Below are positions 44,705-54,318 of a stretch of DNA of 64,000 bases, one piece after another; position 1 is the first letter of the stretch, and each line of letters starts with the position of its first letter. A model generated the notes under the pieces. The model was not told the origin of the DNA and did not search any database. It was given only the letters and a program-made list of their open reading frames with translations. The position numbers were made by a program, and so were the translations under genes. The DNA is from Williamsia sp. CHRR-6 (GTDB lineage: Bacteria; Actinomycetota; Actinomycetes; Mycobacteriales; Mycobacteriaceae): positions 1,054,001 to 1,118,000 of the forward strand of contig NZ_JAHCSG010000001.1 in NCBI RefSeq assembly GCF_018474015.1, given 5' to 3'.

Positions 44705-44739
44705 GGCGGCGCCGCCGGGACTGACCCGACGGCGCCGCC
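44705..44739 (-). terminator. Hairpin after the P450 gene
   Basis: GGCGGCGCCG (44705-44714) pairs with CGGCGCCGCC (44730-44739), a 10-bp stem, starting 22 bases beyond the stop of the minus-strand P450 gene. There is no clear T-run, as often in actinobacteria. Confidence 0.5.
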
Positions 44740-44761
44740 GCAGAAACCTTCGCCCGACCGG

Positions 44762-47700
44762 TCAGGCCCAGACATCCTCGACGAAGACGCCCGCCGCGAT
44801 CTGCTCGCTCAGCCACGCACGGCCACCCTCGAGGTCGGTGCCGGCGCGGTCGGCGTAGATCTGGGCAAACGCCTCACGCACAGCCGGAGCCATGAACCGC
44901 CCGTCCCCGCACACGTACACCTTGCCGCCCTGGCTCAGCAGGCTCCACACCTCGTCGGCCTCCCGGGCGATGCGGTGCTGGACGAAGGTGACGTCACCGT
45001 CGGGGGCGTGCAGGAACGTCGGACGCATCGACACCGCACCCGCAGCCTCGGCGGCCTCCAGCTCGTCCCGGTGCAGGTAGTCCACATCGGGGTGATCGAA
45101 CCCGAAGTAGGCCAGCGCCGGACCGGTGAACCCGGCGTGCTGACGGTCGAGAATGCCACCACGGAAGGGAGCCACGCCGGTACCGGCGGCCACCATGATC
45201 ACGGGCACCGAATCGTCGGTGGGCAGCCGGAACGCCTCCGCGCACGCCAACACTCGCGCCTGCAACACATCACCCTCGCGCACGTTCTGCAGGTAGTTCG
45301 ACGCCACGCCGCGGTAGCTGCCCTCCCCCTTGCGGTGCGGAGCGTCCACAAGCGACACCATCAGATCTGCGGCCGTGGGCGAGGCCGCCGCCGACGACGA
45401 GATCGAGTACGACCGCGGCTTGATGGCCGGCACCAATTCCAGGAAGCGCACGAACGGGATCTCGATCGCCGGGTGCGGCTCCAGCAAATCGAAGACGCTC
45501 ACGTTCTTGGCGGTGACCTCGGCGGCGAACTCCTCGTCGGACAGACCCGAAAGCGCCTCCAGTCGCGCGCGATCAGGCGGGCATTGGGTGTGTTCGAGCA
45601 GTGCCGCCACCGCCTCTTTGGTGGCGGGCAGCTGAAGTTCAACCACCTCCGAGAGCAGCGTGCGCACCGACAGCGGTCGGTCGACCGGCAGCACATCGCT
45701 GCCGCGGCGCCGCGGGGTCAGCCGGATGACCGTTTCCGGATCGAGCGAGAAACGCGCGGCCACGCGGGTAACCAGATCGTCGCCGTTGACCGGCAGCACA
45801 GCCAGGTGGTCACCGGAGCGGTAGGTGACGCCGTCGGGGAGCTGCACCCGCACAAACCGCTTCGAGCGGCCCAGCTCGTGCTCCATATCGACCAGCTCAC
45901 GCGTCTCGATCACCGTCATCGGCGTCAGCGAATGGGTGCTCACCAACTTGCCTGTCACCGTGGGCGAGGCCTCCGTGATGGTGTAAAGCGGGGCATCGTC
46001 GGGCTCGGCGGCCACTGCCTCGGCCGTGGTTTCGGTGCCGTACTTCTCCAGCAACACCCCGATGGTCTCCGCCGTCCACCGGTTGACGTCGCCGACGAAA
46101 TCCCCGGCGACATCTGTTACACCGCGCGGTGTCAATGCGGTCGCACCAGCAGCGTCCAGCGCGGCCTCAAGCCGTTTCGGTACTGCGTGATAGGTGTTGG
46201 GCCAGTTACGGTCACCCACGCCGAGCAGCGAGTACGACACCCCATCCAGCGAGGCCGGCTGCAGGCCCTCGACCCAGGAGAGGAACTCGGCCGCATCACT
46301 GGTGGGTTCACCGTTGTAGGACGCAGCGACGATCAGCACCGGACCCTCGCTGTCGGAGAGCGTGTCCACAGCCGAGTTCAGCGGGGCCACGGTCGGCTCG
46401 AATCCGCCTTGCTCGGCATTCGCGGCCAGATCCTCTGCGATCCCCGAGCACGTTCCCAGGTTGGACCCGTGCAGCACCCGCAGTGCCGTGCCGGTGGCAC
46501 GGCGAGCAGTGCCGACGGAGGTGGTCTTCTCCTCGACCTGCGCCGGCGCGGCCCGACGCTCCTCGGAGGTCCGCCGCTCGAGCTTGAGCTTGAAGCCGGC
46601 GGGGTGCACCGTGATGGTCCCGGTGTGGCTGAGCTGGTAGTTCTCGACGTCGAACAGGTTGTAGCGGTGTACCACCTCGGTGAGGGTCATCATCGCCTCG
46701 TGGATGGCGAACTGGCGCCCGATGCAGGCACGCTTGCCGTTGCCGAACGGCTTGAACAGATGTGGTGACCGACCCGCCGACCGCTCGGGACTGAACCGGT
46801 CGGGATCGAACAGGTGGGCGTTCCCGCCCCATTCAGGCTGCCGGTGCAGCGCCGCGATGTGAACGATCACCGGCTGATCCTTGGGCACCAAGTATTTGCC
46901 CAGCAGCACAGCGTCCTCGTAGGGAGCGACCTGGTAGAGCGGCACCGAGGGGGTCAGGCGCAAGGTTTCGTCGATGACGCGGCGCATGTAGGTGAACTGG
47001 CCGATGTCGTTGTAGCTGACCTCCGGGTGGTCCTCGTCGCCGAGGATGGAGTCGACCTCGGCCTGCGCGCGCGCCAAGGAATCGGGGTGTTTGACCAGAT
47101 GCATCAACGCGTAGGCGATCAGACCGCTGGTGGTCTCGTGGCCGGCGAGCAGGAACGTGATCGTCTGGGCGCGAATGTTGGCGTCGTCGAGGTACTCCCC
47201 GGTGTTGGGGTTGGGCGTGGTGAGCATGCGACCAAGCACATCGTTCGTACTGGTGTCACCGGTGCGTCGGCGCTCGGCGATTACGTCGTCGACCGTCTTG
47301 TTCATCGTCGCGATGTCGGCCTCGAACTGCGCGAGACCTTTGCGCTGGAACAACTCCTCGCCGGGCAGACTCCGCGACCGCAGGTTGGCGAACGCCATCA
47401 CGCGCGTCATGGCCGCGACGAATGGGTGCAGTTCGTCCTTGTCGAAGGATTGGAAGTCGTACCCGAACCCCATCAGGCCGATCATGTCGAAGGTCAAGCG
47501 TGTGGTGTCGGCATTGACGTCGATGGTGGTGCCGTCGGCCGCGTACTGATCCCATTTGGCGATAAGCTTTCGCAACACTTTCGACATCGCGTCGTGATAA
47601 ATGCGCATCGCACCCTGAGAGAATGCGGGCAGCAGGATCTCGTGGGCCTTCTGCCAGTTGGGCTCCCACTCTCCAGCCGAGAGCAAGCCGTCTTGCAGCA

Positions 47701-47962
47701 GAGGCCGCAGTTCCGCGAAGTCGCCAGTGAGGAGCTTGTAGAACTTGGCGTCGTCAGTCACTTCCGAGACGACGTCGAGTCCGGTGAGAACGTTGACGGT
47801 GAGGTCGGCGACGCGCATGCGAAAGATAGGGCCGAGCTCGGTGGCGCGCTCACTGAGCCATTCGAAGCTGTTACCTGGGCCCTCCGGAACGGAGAAGGTG
47901 TGACCGACCAGGGGAAGGCCGGCAGGTTCTGGAATGGCTTCGTACTTCGAGGCTTTGGTCAT
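44762..47962 (-). CDS. Self-sufficient cytochrome P450/NADPH reductase (CYP102 type)
   Basis: A 1066-residue fusion of P450 and CPR-type reductase, the size of Bacillus P450 BM3. Heme domain: 'LAGHETTSG' (I-helix, about residue 275), 'ETLRLTPS' (ExxR), 'FKPFGNGKRACIG' with the heme-binding Cys (about 410). FMN domain from about 485 ('LHGSNLGTCSGIAEDLA'). FAD domain with 'RSYSISSS' and 'GVASNYLQNV'; NADPH part with 'MVAAGTGVAPFRG' and 'VYVCGDGRFMAP'. Such enzymes hydroxylate fatty acids or similar chains below the terminus in the cytosol. ATG 47962 has AGGGAG. No regulator gene stands beside it. It lies between duplicated decaying genes, so it may have arrived with an insertion. Confidence 0.92.
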   Translation of the reverse strand: MTKASKYEAIPEPAGLPLVGHTFSVPEGPGNSFEWLSERATELGPIFRMRVADLTVNVLTGLDVVSEVTDDAKFYKLLTGDFAELRPLLQDGLLSAGEWEPNWQKAHEILLPAFSQGAMRIYHDAMSKVLRKLIAKWDQYAADGTTIDVNADTTRLTFDMIGLMGFGYDFQSFDKDELHPFVAAMTRVMAFANLRSRSLPGEELFQRKGLAQFEADIATMNKTVDDVIAERRRTGDTSTNDVLGRMLTTPNPNTGEYLDDANIRAQTITFLLAGHETTSGLIAYALMHLVKHPDSLARAQAEVDSILGDEDHPEVSYNDIGQFTYMRRVIDETLRLTPSVPLYQVAPYEDAVLLGKYLVPKDQPVIVHIAALHRQPEWGGNAHLFDPDRFSPERSAGRSPHLFKPFGNGKRACIGRQFAIHEAMMTLTEVVHRYNLFDVENYQLSHTGTITVHPAGFKLKLERRTSEERRAAPAQVEEKTTSVGTARRATGTALRVLHGSNLGTCSGIAEDLAANAEQGGFEPTVAPLNSAVDTLSDSEGPVLIVAASYNGEPTSDAAEFLSWVEGLQPASLDGVSYSLLGVGDRNWPNTYHAVPKRLEAALDAAGATALTPRGVTDVAGDFVGDVNRWTAETIGVLLEKYGTETTAEAVAAEPDDAPLYTITEASPTVTGKLVSTHSLTPMTVIETRELVDMEHELGRSKRFVRVQLPDGVTYRSGDHLAVLPVNGDDLVTRVAARFSLDPETVIRLTPRRRGSDVLPVDRPLSVRTLLSEVVELQLPATKEAVAALLEHTQCPPDRARLEALSGLSDEEFAAEVTAKNVSVFDLLEPHPAIEIPFVRFLELVPAIKPRSYSISSSAAASPTAADLMVSLVDAPHRKGEGSYRGVASNYLQNVREGDVLQARVLACAEAFRLPTDDSVPVIMVAAGTGVAPFRGGILDRQHAGFTGPALAYFGFDHPDVDYLHRDELEAAEAAGAVSMRPTFLHAPDGDVTFVQHRIAREADEVWSLLSQGGKVYVCGDGRFMAPAVREAFAQIYADRAGTDLEGGRAWLSEQIAAGVFVEDVWA

Positions 47963-48117
47963 CGAATCTCCCTGTGCAAGCGCGTCAGCGCTGGTCGCCG
48001 AGTTTTCGCCTTCAAGATACCTGCCCCGTCGGGGACGACCCGGCGCTAACTATTACAAACGTACGACAAATCGGACAAAGATTCTCGACGCAGATTTCGG
48101 CACCGGCCGAGTAAAGG

Positions 48118-48400
48118 CGCGTGCAGACCAGCAGAAACAGCTGGTCTGGGAACTCGCCGCAGCATCCGAGCTCACCGGGAGGCGCAACGAGGCCACACGT
48201 TGCGGCACCACGCGGTCGCCGAATCTGCAACCAATTCGATATCTTGGGAAAGGATGTAACCGTCGGTGCAGTCCTCGAAGTGCTCACCGGCACACCACTT
48301 ATCCAGCGGCAGGTCAGCGGCCGATTGGTCGCCAAGGTTCAAGCGGTGCAACACCATTCGGGAGCCAGGCCGCAACAGCACACCATCTTGCACAACACGA
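48118..48400 (-). pseudogene. Remnant of the 41094-41534 gene (copy 3)
   Basis: Minus-strand blocks similar to the intact gene: 'MVLHRLNLGDQSAADLPLDK', 'EHFEDCTDGYILSQDIELVA' and, in another frame, a tail 'CGEFPDQLFLLV'. Frame changes and lost ends show decay. Confidence 0.6.
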
Positions 48401-48563
48401 CCTGAGCGCAGTCGGTGTCTCGTGACATCTGTTCCTGCTCGTCGCAAGGCCCTGACGATTGCGTCGCCCACTGCCGATCGCGGCGCTCAGAGCACAAGAA
48501 GGTGACACATCGATCCGTTGTGCGGCCGGTGTCGCATTCGCGCGTACTTGCCACCTGGACGAA

Positions 48564-48735
48564 ATGGTCAGAACCAAACAAGTTTTCAACATCGACATGG
48601 ACATCGACAACGTGTTGGTCGATGTCCCGTCGGGAATCATCTGGCTGAGCCCCGACGCGCTACAAGGGCAATTTCGACGACGCACCGGGGATCTTCGCGT
48701 TGATCGATGCCGTACCCGGGGCCGTCGACGGCTGA
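48564..48735 (+). pseudogene. Remnant of deoxyribonucleotidase-like gene
   Basis: Begins like the intact gene at 43185: 'VFNIDMDIDNVLVDVPSGI' and 'WLSPDAL'. A deletion then shifts the frame; the DNA that follows still matches the stretch coding NFDDAPGIFAL in the intact copy. No catalytic domain remains. Confidence 0.6.
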
Positions 48736-48883
48736 TCACTGCGGCTCGGCATCTGTTGGCCTTACAGGGTGAGGAGGGAAAGGAAAGCACACAACGAAAT
48801 ACCACGGAATTATCAGACCCGCGTTTTCCGCCCCGCCACGATCTAGGCGGATAATTCAGCGAATTCGTACCGAGCGCACAGAC

Positions 48884-49525
48884 TCACTCCGCAATCGGAA
48901 CAACCACCTCGTTGCGACGACGGAACGGCACCGTCCACGGCGGGTCATAAAACCAGCTGACCGGCTCTCCGGCGGTCTCGATCCCGTTCACGGCCAACGT
49001 ATTCAACAACTCTGCGGTCTTGGCGGCCACCGCATCGCTATCGCGCGACCCGGTGAACCGGATCGCCGCCACTGATTCCGCAGGCACCTCCACCAGCCGT
49101 ACCCGACTGTCGTTGGGCGTAGGCAACGTCTCCATCGTCCACTTGGCCGGCATGAAAAACCTGATGGTCCAACCACCGTCGTGCACCGCGGTGGCCACCG
49201 GAGCAGTCATCGCAATCTGCTGACCTTTCGCCGGTGCGACCGCGCCCTGGCTGACAGGTGCGGTCATCGCAACCTTCTCCCCAGCCCCGTTGCCGCCGAA
49301 GATGTAGCGCGCCAACACCCGGAACCCGTCCGATCGGGCCTGCTGCTCATCAGTCCCCTGCACCGTGGTCTCCGCAGCGACGCGCGGGCCGTACCTGCGG
49401 ATCTCCACACTGTCGGTCAGTCGGCGCTTGGTGTGTGCTGGCTCCTCGGTCAACGCCCGCACCCCCATTATCCCCAACACCGCATCGGCCACCTGCTCGA
49501 CAACGTTCACAACTTTCGACAGCAT
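48884..49525 (-). CDS. SOUL-family heme-binding protein
   Basis: A 213-residue protein; ATG 49525 is chosen because AGGAGAGGA precedes it (an upstream in-frame start at 49570 would add 15 residues). The SOUL/HBP signatures are clear: 'VEIRRYGPRVAAETTVQG', 'GFRVLARYIFGGN', 'KVAMTAPV', 'IAMTAPVATAV', 'IRFFMPAKWTMETLPTP'. Members bind heme or tetrapyrroles; the role in bacteria is unclear. The first 30 residues may contact the membrane ('VVEQVADAVLGIMGV'). Confidence 0.85.
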   Translation of the reverse strand: MLSKVVNVVEQVADAVLGIMGVRALTEEPAHTKRRLTDSVEIRRYGPRVAAETTVQGTDEQQARSDGFRVLARYIFGGNGAGEKVAMTAPVSQGAVAPAKGQQIAMTAPVATAVHDGGWTIRFFMPAKWTMETLPTPNDSRVRLVEVPAESVAAIRFTGSRDSDAVAAKTAELLNTLAVNGIETAGEPVSWFYDPPWTVPFRRRNEVVVPIAE

Positions 49526-49799
49526 GTCGCGTCCTCTCCTGGGTTGCTCCTGATGTCTTGGACCACTCATCGGATCAACAGCGGCGCCCGCTGTTTCGTT
49601 CCGTCGTGCATCGGTCCATCCCCAGGCAGGGCATCGCTCGCTCGCCTACGGTCGCCCCTGCAGAGCCCAGCCCACGGACACGCCGCATCGCTTTACGCAG
49701 CCACCGGCCGCACGAAAATCACGGTCGACGACAGAACCAGCGGACGAGTGTCAGTGGTCGGCGCTAGCTTCAGGCCAACACCGAAGGAGTTGAAATCAC

Positions 49800-50708
49800 A
49801 TGTCAGTTGCCACCGTCGCTGGAGGACTCGAGTTCACTTTCCCCCAGATAGCGCCCGACGCATCGATGCGGGTCATTTTTCACCGCACGCTACGTGTTCC
49901 CGACGACGAGTCCACCTACGGTCTCCCGCCGACACTGGGGCACTTCGACCTGTCGTCCACCGCCCGCGACGGGATCATCATGCCAATGTGGCAGTCCGAA
50001 GCATGCTGGCTCAGTTTCGATACCCGCAATCCCTTCCTGGTCATGGTGGGCGCCGGATCAGTGAACGCTGTCACCGGAGAAAAGTGGAACCCGCAACCCG
50101 ATTTCGCATCCGAGAACTACTTCGAGGTCCCCACCCAGCCGTGGCTCGACGGGTTCTGCACCGGGCGCGGCGTGGTCCGTCAGTTCGTCGCGATGCCGTT
50201 GGGCCAGGGTTACACCGCTGAAGAACAGCTTTCCGATGAGCCTGCGCGCGGTGGCATCTGGCTGTCGGTGTATCCGCTACGCACGTCGGTGTGGGCACAA
50301 CGCTCGCAGCTCCGTATGTGCGAGGTCGGCGTCGATTTCTGTGCGCCCCCGGGCGGAATGGGATTGGGCGCCGGCGGCTCGATCAAGCAGTCGATAGCAA
50401 CACCGATGGAGCCGTCGGACAACTGGGATCTGACGGCTGGGATCTCTGCGTTCGTCCGGACGGTCAACACCGAACAGTGGCGTTCGATCACCGGCGTCGC
50501 GCCACACCACCGGCCGGCCACCATCGAGGAGTACCAGAGGTACGGGTTGCCCTGGTTCGAGTGGTACGACGACTCCATCGCCCGACAGGGATCCGCGACG
50601 CTGGCCTCGGTGTCCACCGTCCGCGAGGTGGGCGAGAAGAAGGGCCATCAATCGCTTCCCGACAACGGCAGCTTCGACCCCCCGATTCCGATCGGCGTCG
50701 GACCGTGA
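49800..50708 (+). CDS. Hypothetical conserved protein
   Basis: A 302-residue protein I cannot place. It is soluble-looking, with no signal peptide: 'LEFTFPQIAPDASMRVIFHR', 'GIIMPMWQSEACWLSF', 'QPWLDGFCTGRGVVRQFVAM', 'GVDFCAPPGGMGLGAGGSIK'. The patterned, beta-rich sequence suggests a conserved gene with a possible membrane-remodelling or enzyme-like fold, but no catalytic motif is evident. It stands alone, 95 bases or more from its neighbours. Confidence 0.6.
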   Translation: MSVATVAGGLEFTFPQIAPDASMRVIFHRTLRVPDDESTYGLPPTLGHFDLSSTARDGIIMPMWQSEACWLSFDTRNPFLVMVGAGSVNAVTGEKWNPQPDFASENYFEVPTQPWLDGFCTGRGVVRQFVAMPLGQGYTAEEQLSDEPARGGIWLSVYPLRTSVWAQRSQLRMCEVGVDFCAPPGGMGLGAGGSIKQSIATPMEPSDNWDLTAGISAFVRTVNTEQWRSITGVAPHHRPATIEEYQRYGLPWFEWYDDSIARQGSATLASVSTVREVGEKKGHQSLPDNGSFDPPIPIGVGP

Positions 50709-50815
50709 CCCGTTGCCCACCCCGAGCCGGCGGCTACTGTCAGTCGTTGGCCCTACCTGGGCGTAATTGGTGACTGCGGCGGTCGGTCACACCGACCTCA
50801 CGCGCGCCCAGACCG

Positions 50816-51535
50816 CTATCGGCGGCCTTCCAGCCGACACGACAGAATCGCCTCGGCCAGCAGCACATCGCGGTCGCCCACCGAGAACCCGTCGGGGTCA
50901 CCATCAACGGTGATCACGGTGATCCCGTGCGCCAGGGCGACATCCACCTCGTCGGTGGTGCCCTCGCCGGCCGCCGCTTCGTCAACCACTGTGCGCAGCA
51001 ACGACATCGACATCCCACGCGGATACTGCACCATCCGTAGGTGGCTGCGGTCGATGGTGGAGAGCACGGATCCGTGCCCGTCCACCGACTTCACGCTGTC
51101 CACCATCAGCAACATCGGCACCACCAGCTCAGCTCCGGACCCCAACGCATCCAGAATCCGGTCGCGCACCTCGAACGACACCAGCGGCCGCGAAAGATCA
51201 TGCACCACAATCGATTCTGATCGGGTACCCAGGTGATCCACGGCCGCCCGGAGGCAGTCCACCCGCCGACCGGGATCGGGTGCGGTGATCAGTTCGACGT
51301 CGGGGTGCCCGTGGTTGGCCAACACGCTGCGCGCATCGCCGCGATGCAGCTCTGCTGCCACCACAAGCACCCGATCAAACCCCCGCCCCGGCGCGCGCAT
51401 CGCATCCAGGCAATGCGCCAACGGCGACGCGTCGGCGATATGGGCAAACCGCGGGAGATGCGCTGCGTGTGAACGGACCGGCACCGGGATGACCAGCGAC
51501 ACCCCGGCCGACCCGGCCAGCTGATCGGGGGGCAT
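50816..51535 (-). CDS. IspD-like cytidylyltransferase lacking key motifs
   Basis: A 239-residue protein with the overall plan of IspD (MEP cytidylyltransferase of isoprenoid synthesis): 'SIVVHDLSRPLV' for the usual VHDAARPL, 'LMVDSVKSVD' for VADTVK-VD, 'IDRSHLRMVQYPRGM' for the TPQ-F region, and a C-terminal 'FSVGDRDVLLAEAIL'. The N-terminal nucleotide loop (usual form PAAGSGxRxG...K) is replaced by 'IPVPVRSHAAHLPRFAHIAD', and the Lys near the end (FKITTP) is not kept. So catalysis is doubtful. In M. tuberculosis ispD lies between carD and ispF; here it is displaced and on its own. Confidence 0.65.
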   Translation of the reverse strand: MPPDQLAGSAGVSLVIPVPVRSHAAHLPRFAHIADASPLAHCLDAMRAPGRGFDRVLVVAAELHRGDARSVLANHGHPDVELITAPDPGRRVDCLRAAVDHLGTRSESIVVHDLSRPLVSFEVRDRILDALGSGAELVVPMLLMVDSVKSVDGHGSVLSTIDRSHLRMVQYPRGMSMSLLRTVVDEAAAGEGTTDEVDVALAHGITVITVDGDPDGFSVGDRDVLLAEAILSCRLEGRR

Positions 51536-51677
51536 GGGCTCTGATGCTAGCGATCACGGCCACCGATCAGCGAAACCATGTGACGCCGATCGCTGTTCGT
51601 GCCAGAATCGGCCTAACGCACGAAGGTGCACGGACTGTCACAAATGTGACAGTCAGGTGAGCTGGCGAGGTGAAGCG

Positions 51678-53063
51678 ATGACAGACGACTACGACGTGGT
51701 GGTGCTCGGCGGCGGCAGCGGCGGCTACTCGGCGGCCCTGCGCGCGGCCGAGCTGGGCAACACCGTGGGTCTCATCGAGGCCGACAAGGTGGGCGGCACC
51801 TGCCTGCACCGCGGCTGCATTCCCACCAAGGCGCTGCTGCACAGCGCGGAGGTGCTCGACACCGTGCGCGAGGCCGCCACCTACGGCGTGCGCGCCACCC
51901 TCGAGGGCATCGACCACTCCGCCGTCGCCGCCCATCGCAATCGCGTGGTCACCGCCATGTTTCGCGGGCTCACCGGGCTCATCGCCGGGCGCGGCATCAC
52001 CGTCATCGACGGGTTCGGCACGCTGAGCTCCCCCACCAGCATCGAGGTGTCCCGCCCCGACGGCTCGACACTGACCGTCACCGGCCGCCACCTGGTCATC
52101 GCCACCGGGTCGGCCCCGCGCGAGATCCCCGGCGTGACTGTCGATCACCACGCCATCATCACCAGCGACGATGCCCTCACCCGCGAACAACCCCCCGCCT
52201 CGGCGATCATCCTGGGTGCCGGCGCCATCGGCTGCGAGTTCGCCTCAGCCTGGCACTCGTTCGGCGCGCAGATCACCATCGTCGAGGCGTGCGATGAACT
52301 GCTGCCCGCCGAAGAGCCCACATCGGGCACCCAGCTGCGGACGGCGTTCACCCGCCGCGGCATCACCAGCATCACCGGCATGCGGGTCGCCGCGGCCACA
52401 GCCACCGCCGACGGCGCACAGGTCACCCTGGCCGACGGACGCAGTCTGACCGCAGAGGTGGTGTTGGTGGCCATCGGACGCGCTCCGGCCACCGCCGGGC
52501 TGGGCCTGGAAAAAGTGGGTGTAGAAATCGACCGCGGGTACATCGTCACCGACGCCAACGGTCAGACCAGCGTGCCTGGTGTTCACGCCGTCGGCGACGT
52601 CATCGCCACCCCGCAGCTGGCGCACGCGGGTTTCGCGGAGGGAATCCTGGTGGCCGAGGCCATCAATGGACGCAACCCCGCCCCCATCGACTACACCGGC
52701 GTCCCGCGGGTCACCTACTCGCATCCAGAGGTGGCCTCGGTGGGCCTCACCTCCACCCAGGCTCGCGAGCAGGGCCACGAGATCATCACCGCCACATATG
52801 ATCTCGCGGGCAACGCGCGCGCACGTATCCTGGGCGCCCACGGCTCGGTGACGGTGATCGCCGCCGCCGACGGGCCCGTCCTGGGTGTACACATGGTGGG
52901 TGAACGGGCCGGCGACCTGATCTCCGAGGCGCAATTGATAGTCAACTGGGAGGCTCGACCTGACGAGGTGGCGCCCCTGATCCACGCCCACCCGACCATG
53001 TCGGAGGCATTGGGTGAGGCGCATCTGGCGCTGGCGGGCAAGCCGCTGCACGCGCACAGCTAG
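51678..53063 (+). CDS. Dihydrolipoyl dehydrogenase-like flavoprotein
   Basis: A 461-residue pyridine nucleotide-disulphide oxidoreductase. ATG 51678 follows GGTGAAGCG. Start 'DYDVVVLGGGSGGYSAALRA' binds FAD; the redox pair is in 'GGTCLHRGCIPTK' (CxxxxC); 'ILGAGAIGCEFA' binds NAD; the C-terminal 'HAHPTMSEALGEA' carries the catalytic His-Glu pair. These features fit the E3 subunit of 2-oxoacid dehydrogenases, which reoxidises lipoyl groups with NAD+. No E1 or E2 gene lies nearby, so it may serve other lipoyl enzymes or be a paralogue. It sits between ispD-like and ispF, an unusual position. Confidence 0.85.
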   Translation: MTDDYDVVVLGGGSGGYSAALRAAELGNTVGLIEADKVGGTCLHRGCIPTKALLHSAEVLDTVREAATYGVRATLEGIDHSAVAAHRNRVVTAMFRGLTGLIAGRGITVIDGFGTLSSPTSIEVSRPDGSTLTVTGRHLVIATGSAPREIPGVTVDHHAIITSDDALTREQPPASAIILGAGAIGCEFASAWHSFGAQITIVEACDELLPAEEPTSGTQLRTAFTRRGITSITGMRVAAATATADGAQVTLADGRSLTAEVVLVAIGRAPATAGLGLEKVGVEIDRGYIVTDANGQTSVPGVHAVGDVIATPQLAHAGFAEGILVAEAINGRNPAPIDYTGVPRVTYSHPEVASVGLTSTQAREQGHEIITATYDLAGNARARILGAHGSVTVIAAADGPVLGVHMVGERAGDLISEAQLIVNWEARPDEVAPLIHAHPTMSEALGEAHLALAGKPLHAHS

Positions 53064-53082
53064 TGAGCGCCAGCGCGTTACG

Positions 53083-53562
53083 TCAGTCGGCAGAAACGGT
53101 GAAAATCAACGCTGTCGCGACAGCGGCTATCCCCTCACCGCGACCGGTCAGCCCCAGTCCATCGGTGGTGGTGGCCGACACCGAAACCGGCGCCCCCACC
53201 AGATCAGACAGCACCTGCTGTGCCTCGGCGCGTCGGGGCCCGATCTTGGGACGATTGCCGATCACCTGAACGGCCGCATTGCCGACACGAAAACCGTTGT
53301 CGGACAGTAACTCACGCACATGGGTGAGCATCCGAGCCCCGTCGACCCCAGCCCACTCGGGCCTGCCGGTACCGAACACTGAACCCAGGTCGCCCAGCCC
53401 GGCTGCAGACAGCAACGCGTCGCACAGTGCATGCACGCCCACGTCACCGTCGGAATGACCCTCGCACCCGTCGGCGTCGGTGAACAGCAATCCCACCATC
53501 CAGCACGGCTTGCCCGACTGGATGGGGTGGACGTCGGTGCCGACGCCTACCCGCATGTCCAT
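53083..53562 (-). CDS. ispF: 2-C-methyl-D-erythritol 2,4-cyclodiphosphate synthase
   Basis: A 159-residue IspF. The metal-binding motif 'GVGTDVHPI' is near residue 6, '[17 protein letters not shown]' near 35 and '[19 protein letters not shown]' near the end, all typical. It makes the cyclic diphosphate of the MEP pathway from the product of IspE. The ATG overlaps the stop of carD (TGATG), so it is translated with carD. In M. tuberculosis ispD stands between the two; here it does not. Confidence 0.93.
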   Translation of the reverse strand: MDMRVGVGTDVHPIQSGKPCWMVGLLFTDADGCEGHSDGDVGVHALCDALLSAAGLGDLGSVFGTGRPEWAGVDGARMLTHVRELLSDNGFRVGNAAVQVIGNRPKIGPRRAEAQQVLSDLVGAPVSVSATTTDGLGLTGRGEGIAAVATALIFTVSAD

Positions 53563-54050
53563 CAGGACGCGGCGGCAAGAACCTCGTCGAGGATGACCGA
53601 CGCCTTCGCGTCGTCGGTGCCCTGCGCCAACGACAGCTCATCGACCAGCACGCGGCGGGCGCGGGTCAGCATGCGCTTCTCACCGGCCGACAGACCACGG
53701 TCCTGCTCACGACGCCACAGGTCACGAACAATCTCGGCCACCTTGATGATGTCGCCGGAGATCAGCTTCTCCTGGTTGGCCTTGAATCGACGGGCCCAGT
53801 TGGTGGGCTCCTCGGTGTGGGGGGCGCGCAGCACGTCGAAGACCTTGCCCAGGCCTTCTTCACCGACAACGTCGCGGACACCGACGTACTCGAGCTTCGT
53901 GGTGGGAATCTGCACGGTCATGTTGCCGTCCGCGATCTTCAAGACGAGACACTCAACCTGCTCGCCTTTGATGGTGCGGATGACGATGTCTTCGACCTTC
54001 GCGGCACCGTGATGGGGATAGACAACGGTGTCACCGACTTTGAAATTCAA
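53562..54050 (-). CDS. carD: RNA polymerase-binding transcription factor CarD
   Basis: A 162-residue protein, the same length as M. tuberculosis CarD. The TTG at 54050 is taken as the start because it gives the known N-terminus ([20 protein letters not shown]) and has AAAGGGG upstream. The N-terminal domain (to about residue 60) binds the RNA polymerase beta subunit; the helical C-terminal domain with '[11 protein letters not shown]' and '[20 protein letters not shown]' contacts promoter DNA. CarD stabilises open promoter complexes and is essential in mycobacteria. It is divergent from the lpqE-like gene; the 268-base gap holds both promoters. Confidence 0.95.
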   Translation of the reverse strand: MNFKVGDTVVYPHHGAAKVEDIVIRTIKGEQVECLVLKIADGNMTVQIPTTKLEYVGVRDVVGEEGLGKVFDVLRAPHTEEPTNWARRFKANQEKLISGDIIKVAEIVRDLWRREQDRGLSAGEKRMLTRARRVLVDELSLAQGTDDAKASVILDEVLAAAS

Positions 54051-54318
54051 TGTTCCAAGCCCCTTTCGATAGGGCCAGTCTAGCACGGGTCACGAACAGG
54101 CATCGGCCAACGGTGCAGGTCAGCGGCCTACCAGCGGCGATCGCTTCCGTGAGGTCTCGAAACGGCCTCACCGAGCACCGTGGTGACGCAGCTCATTCCA
54201 CGACCCGAGCGCGCTCTGCAGCATGGCGGCCACTACTCTGCGTAGAGCAGGCGGGGGTTGAGATCCGCGCCGTCGTAAAGTCCGGCCCGTCGCGGTCCCG
54301 AGCTGAAGAGGAATCCCG

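Noticed and set aside
53083-54050. Placing ispD between carD and ispF as in mycobacteria
   Set aside because: carD and ispF overlap directly here (TGATG); there is no room for another gene.
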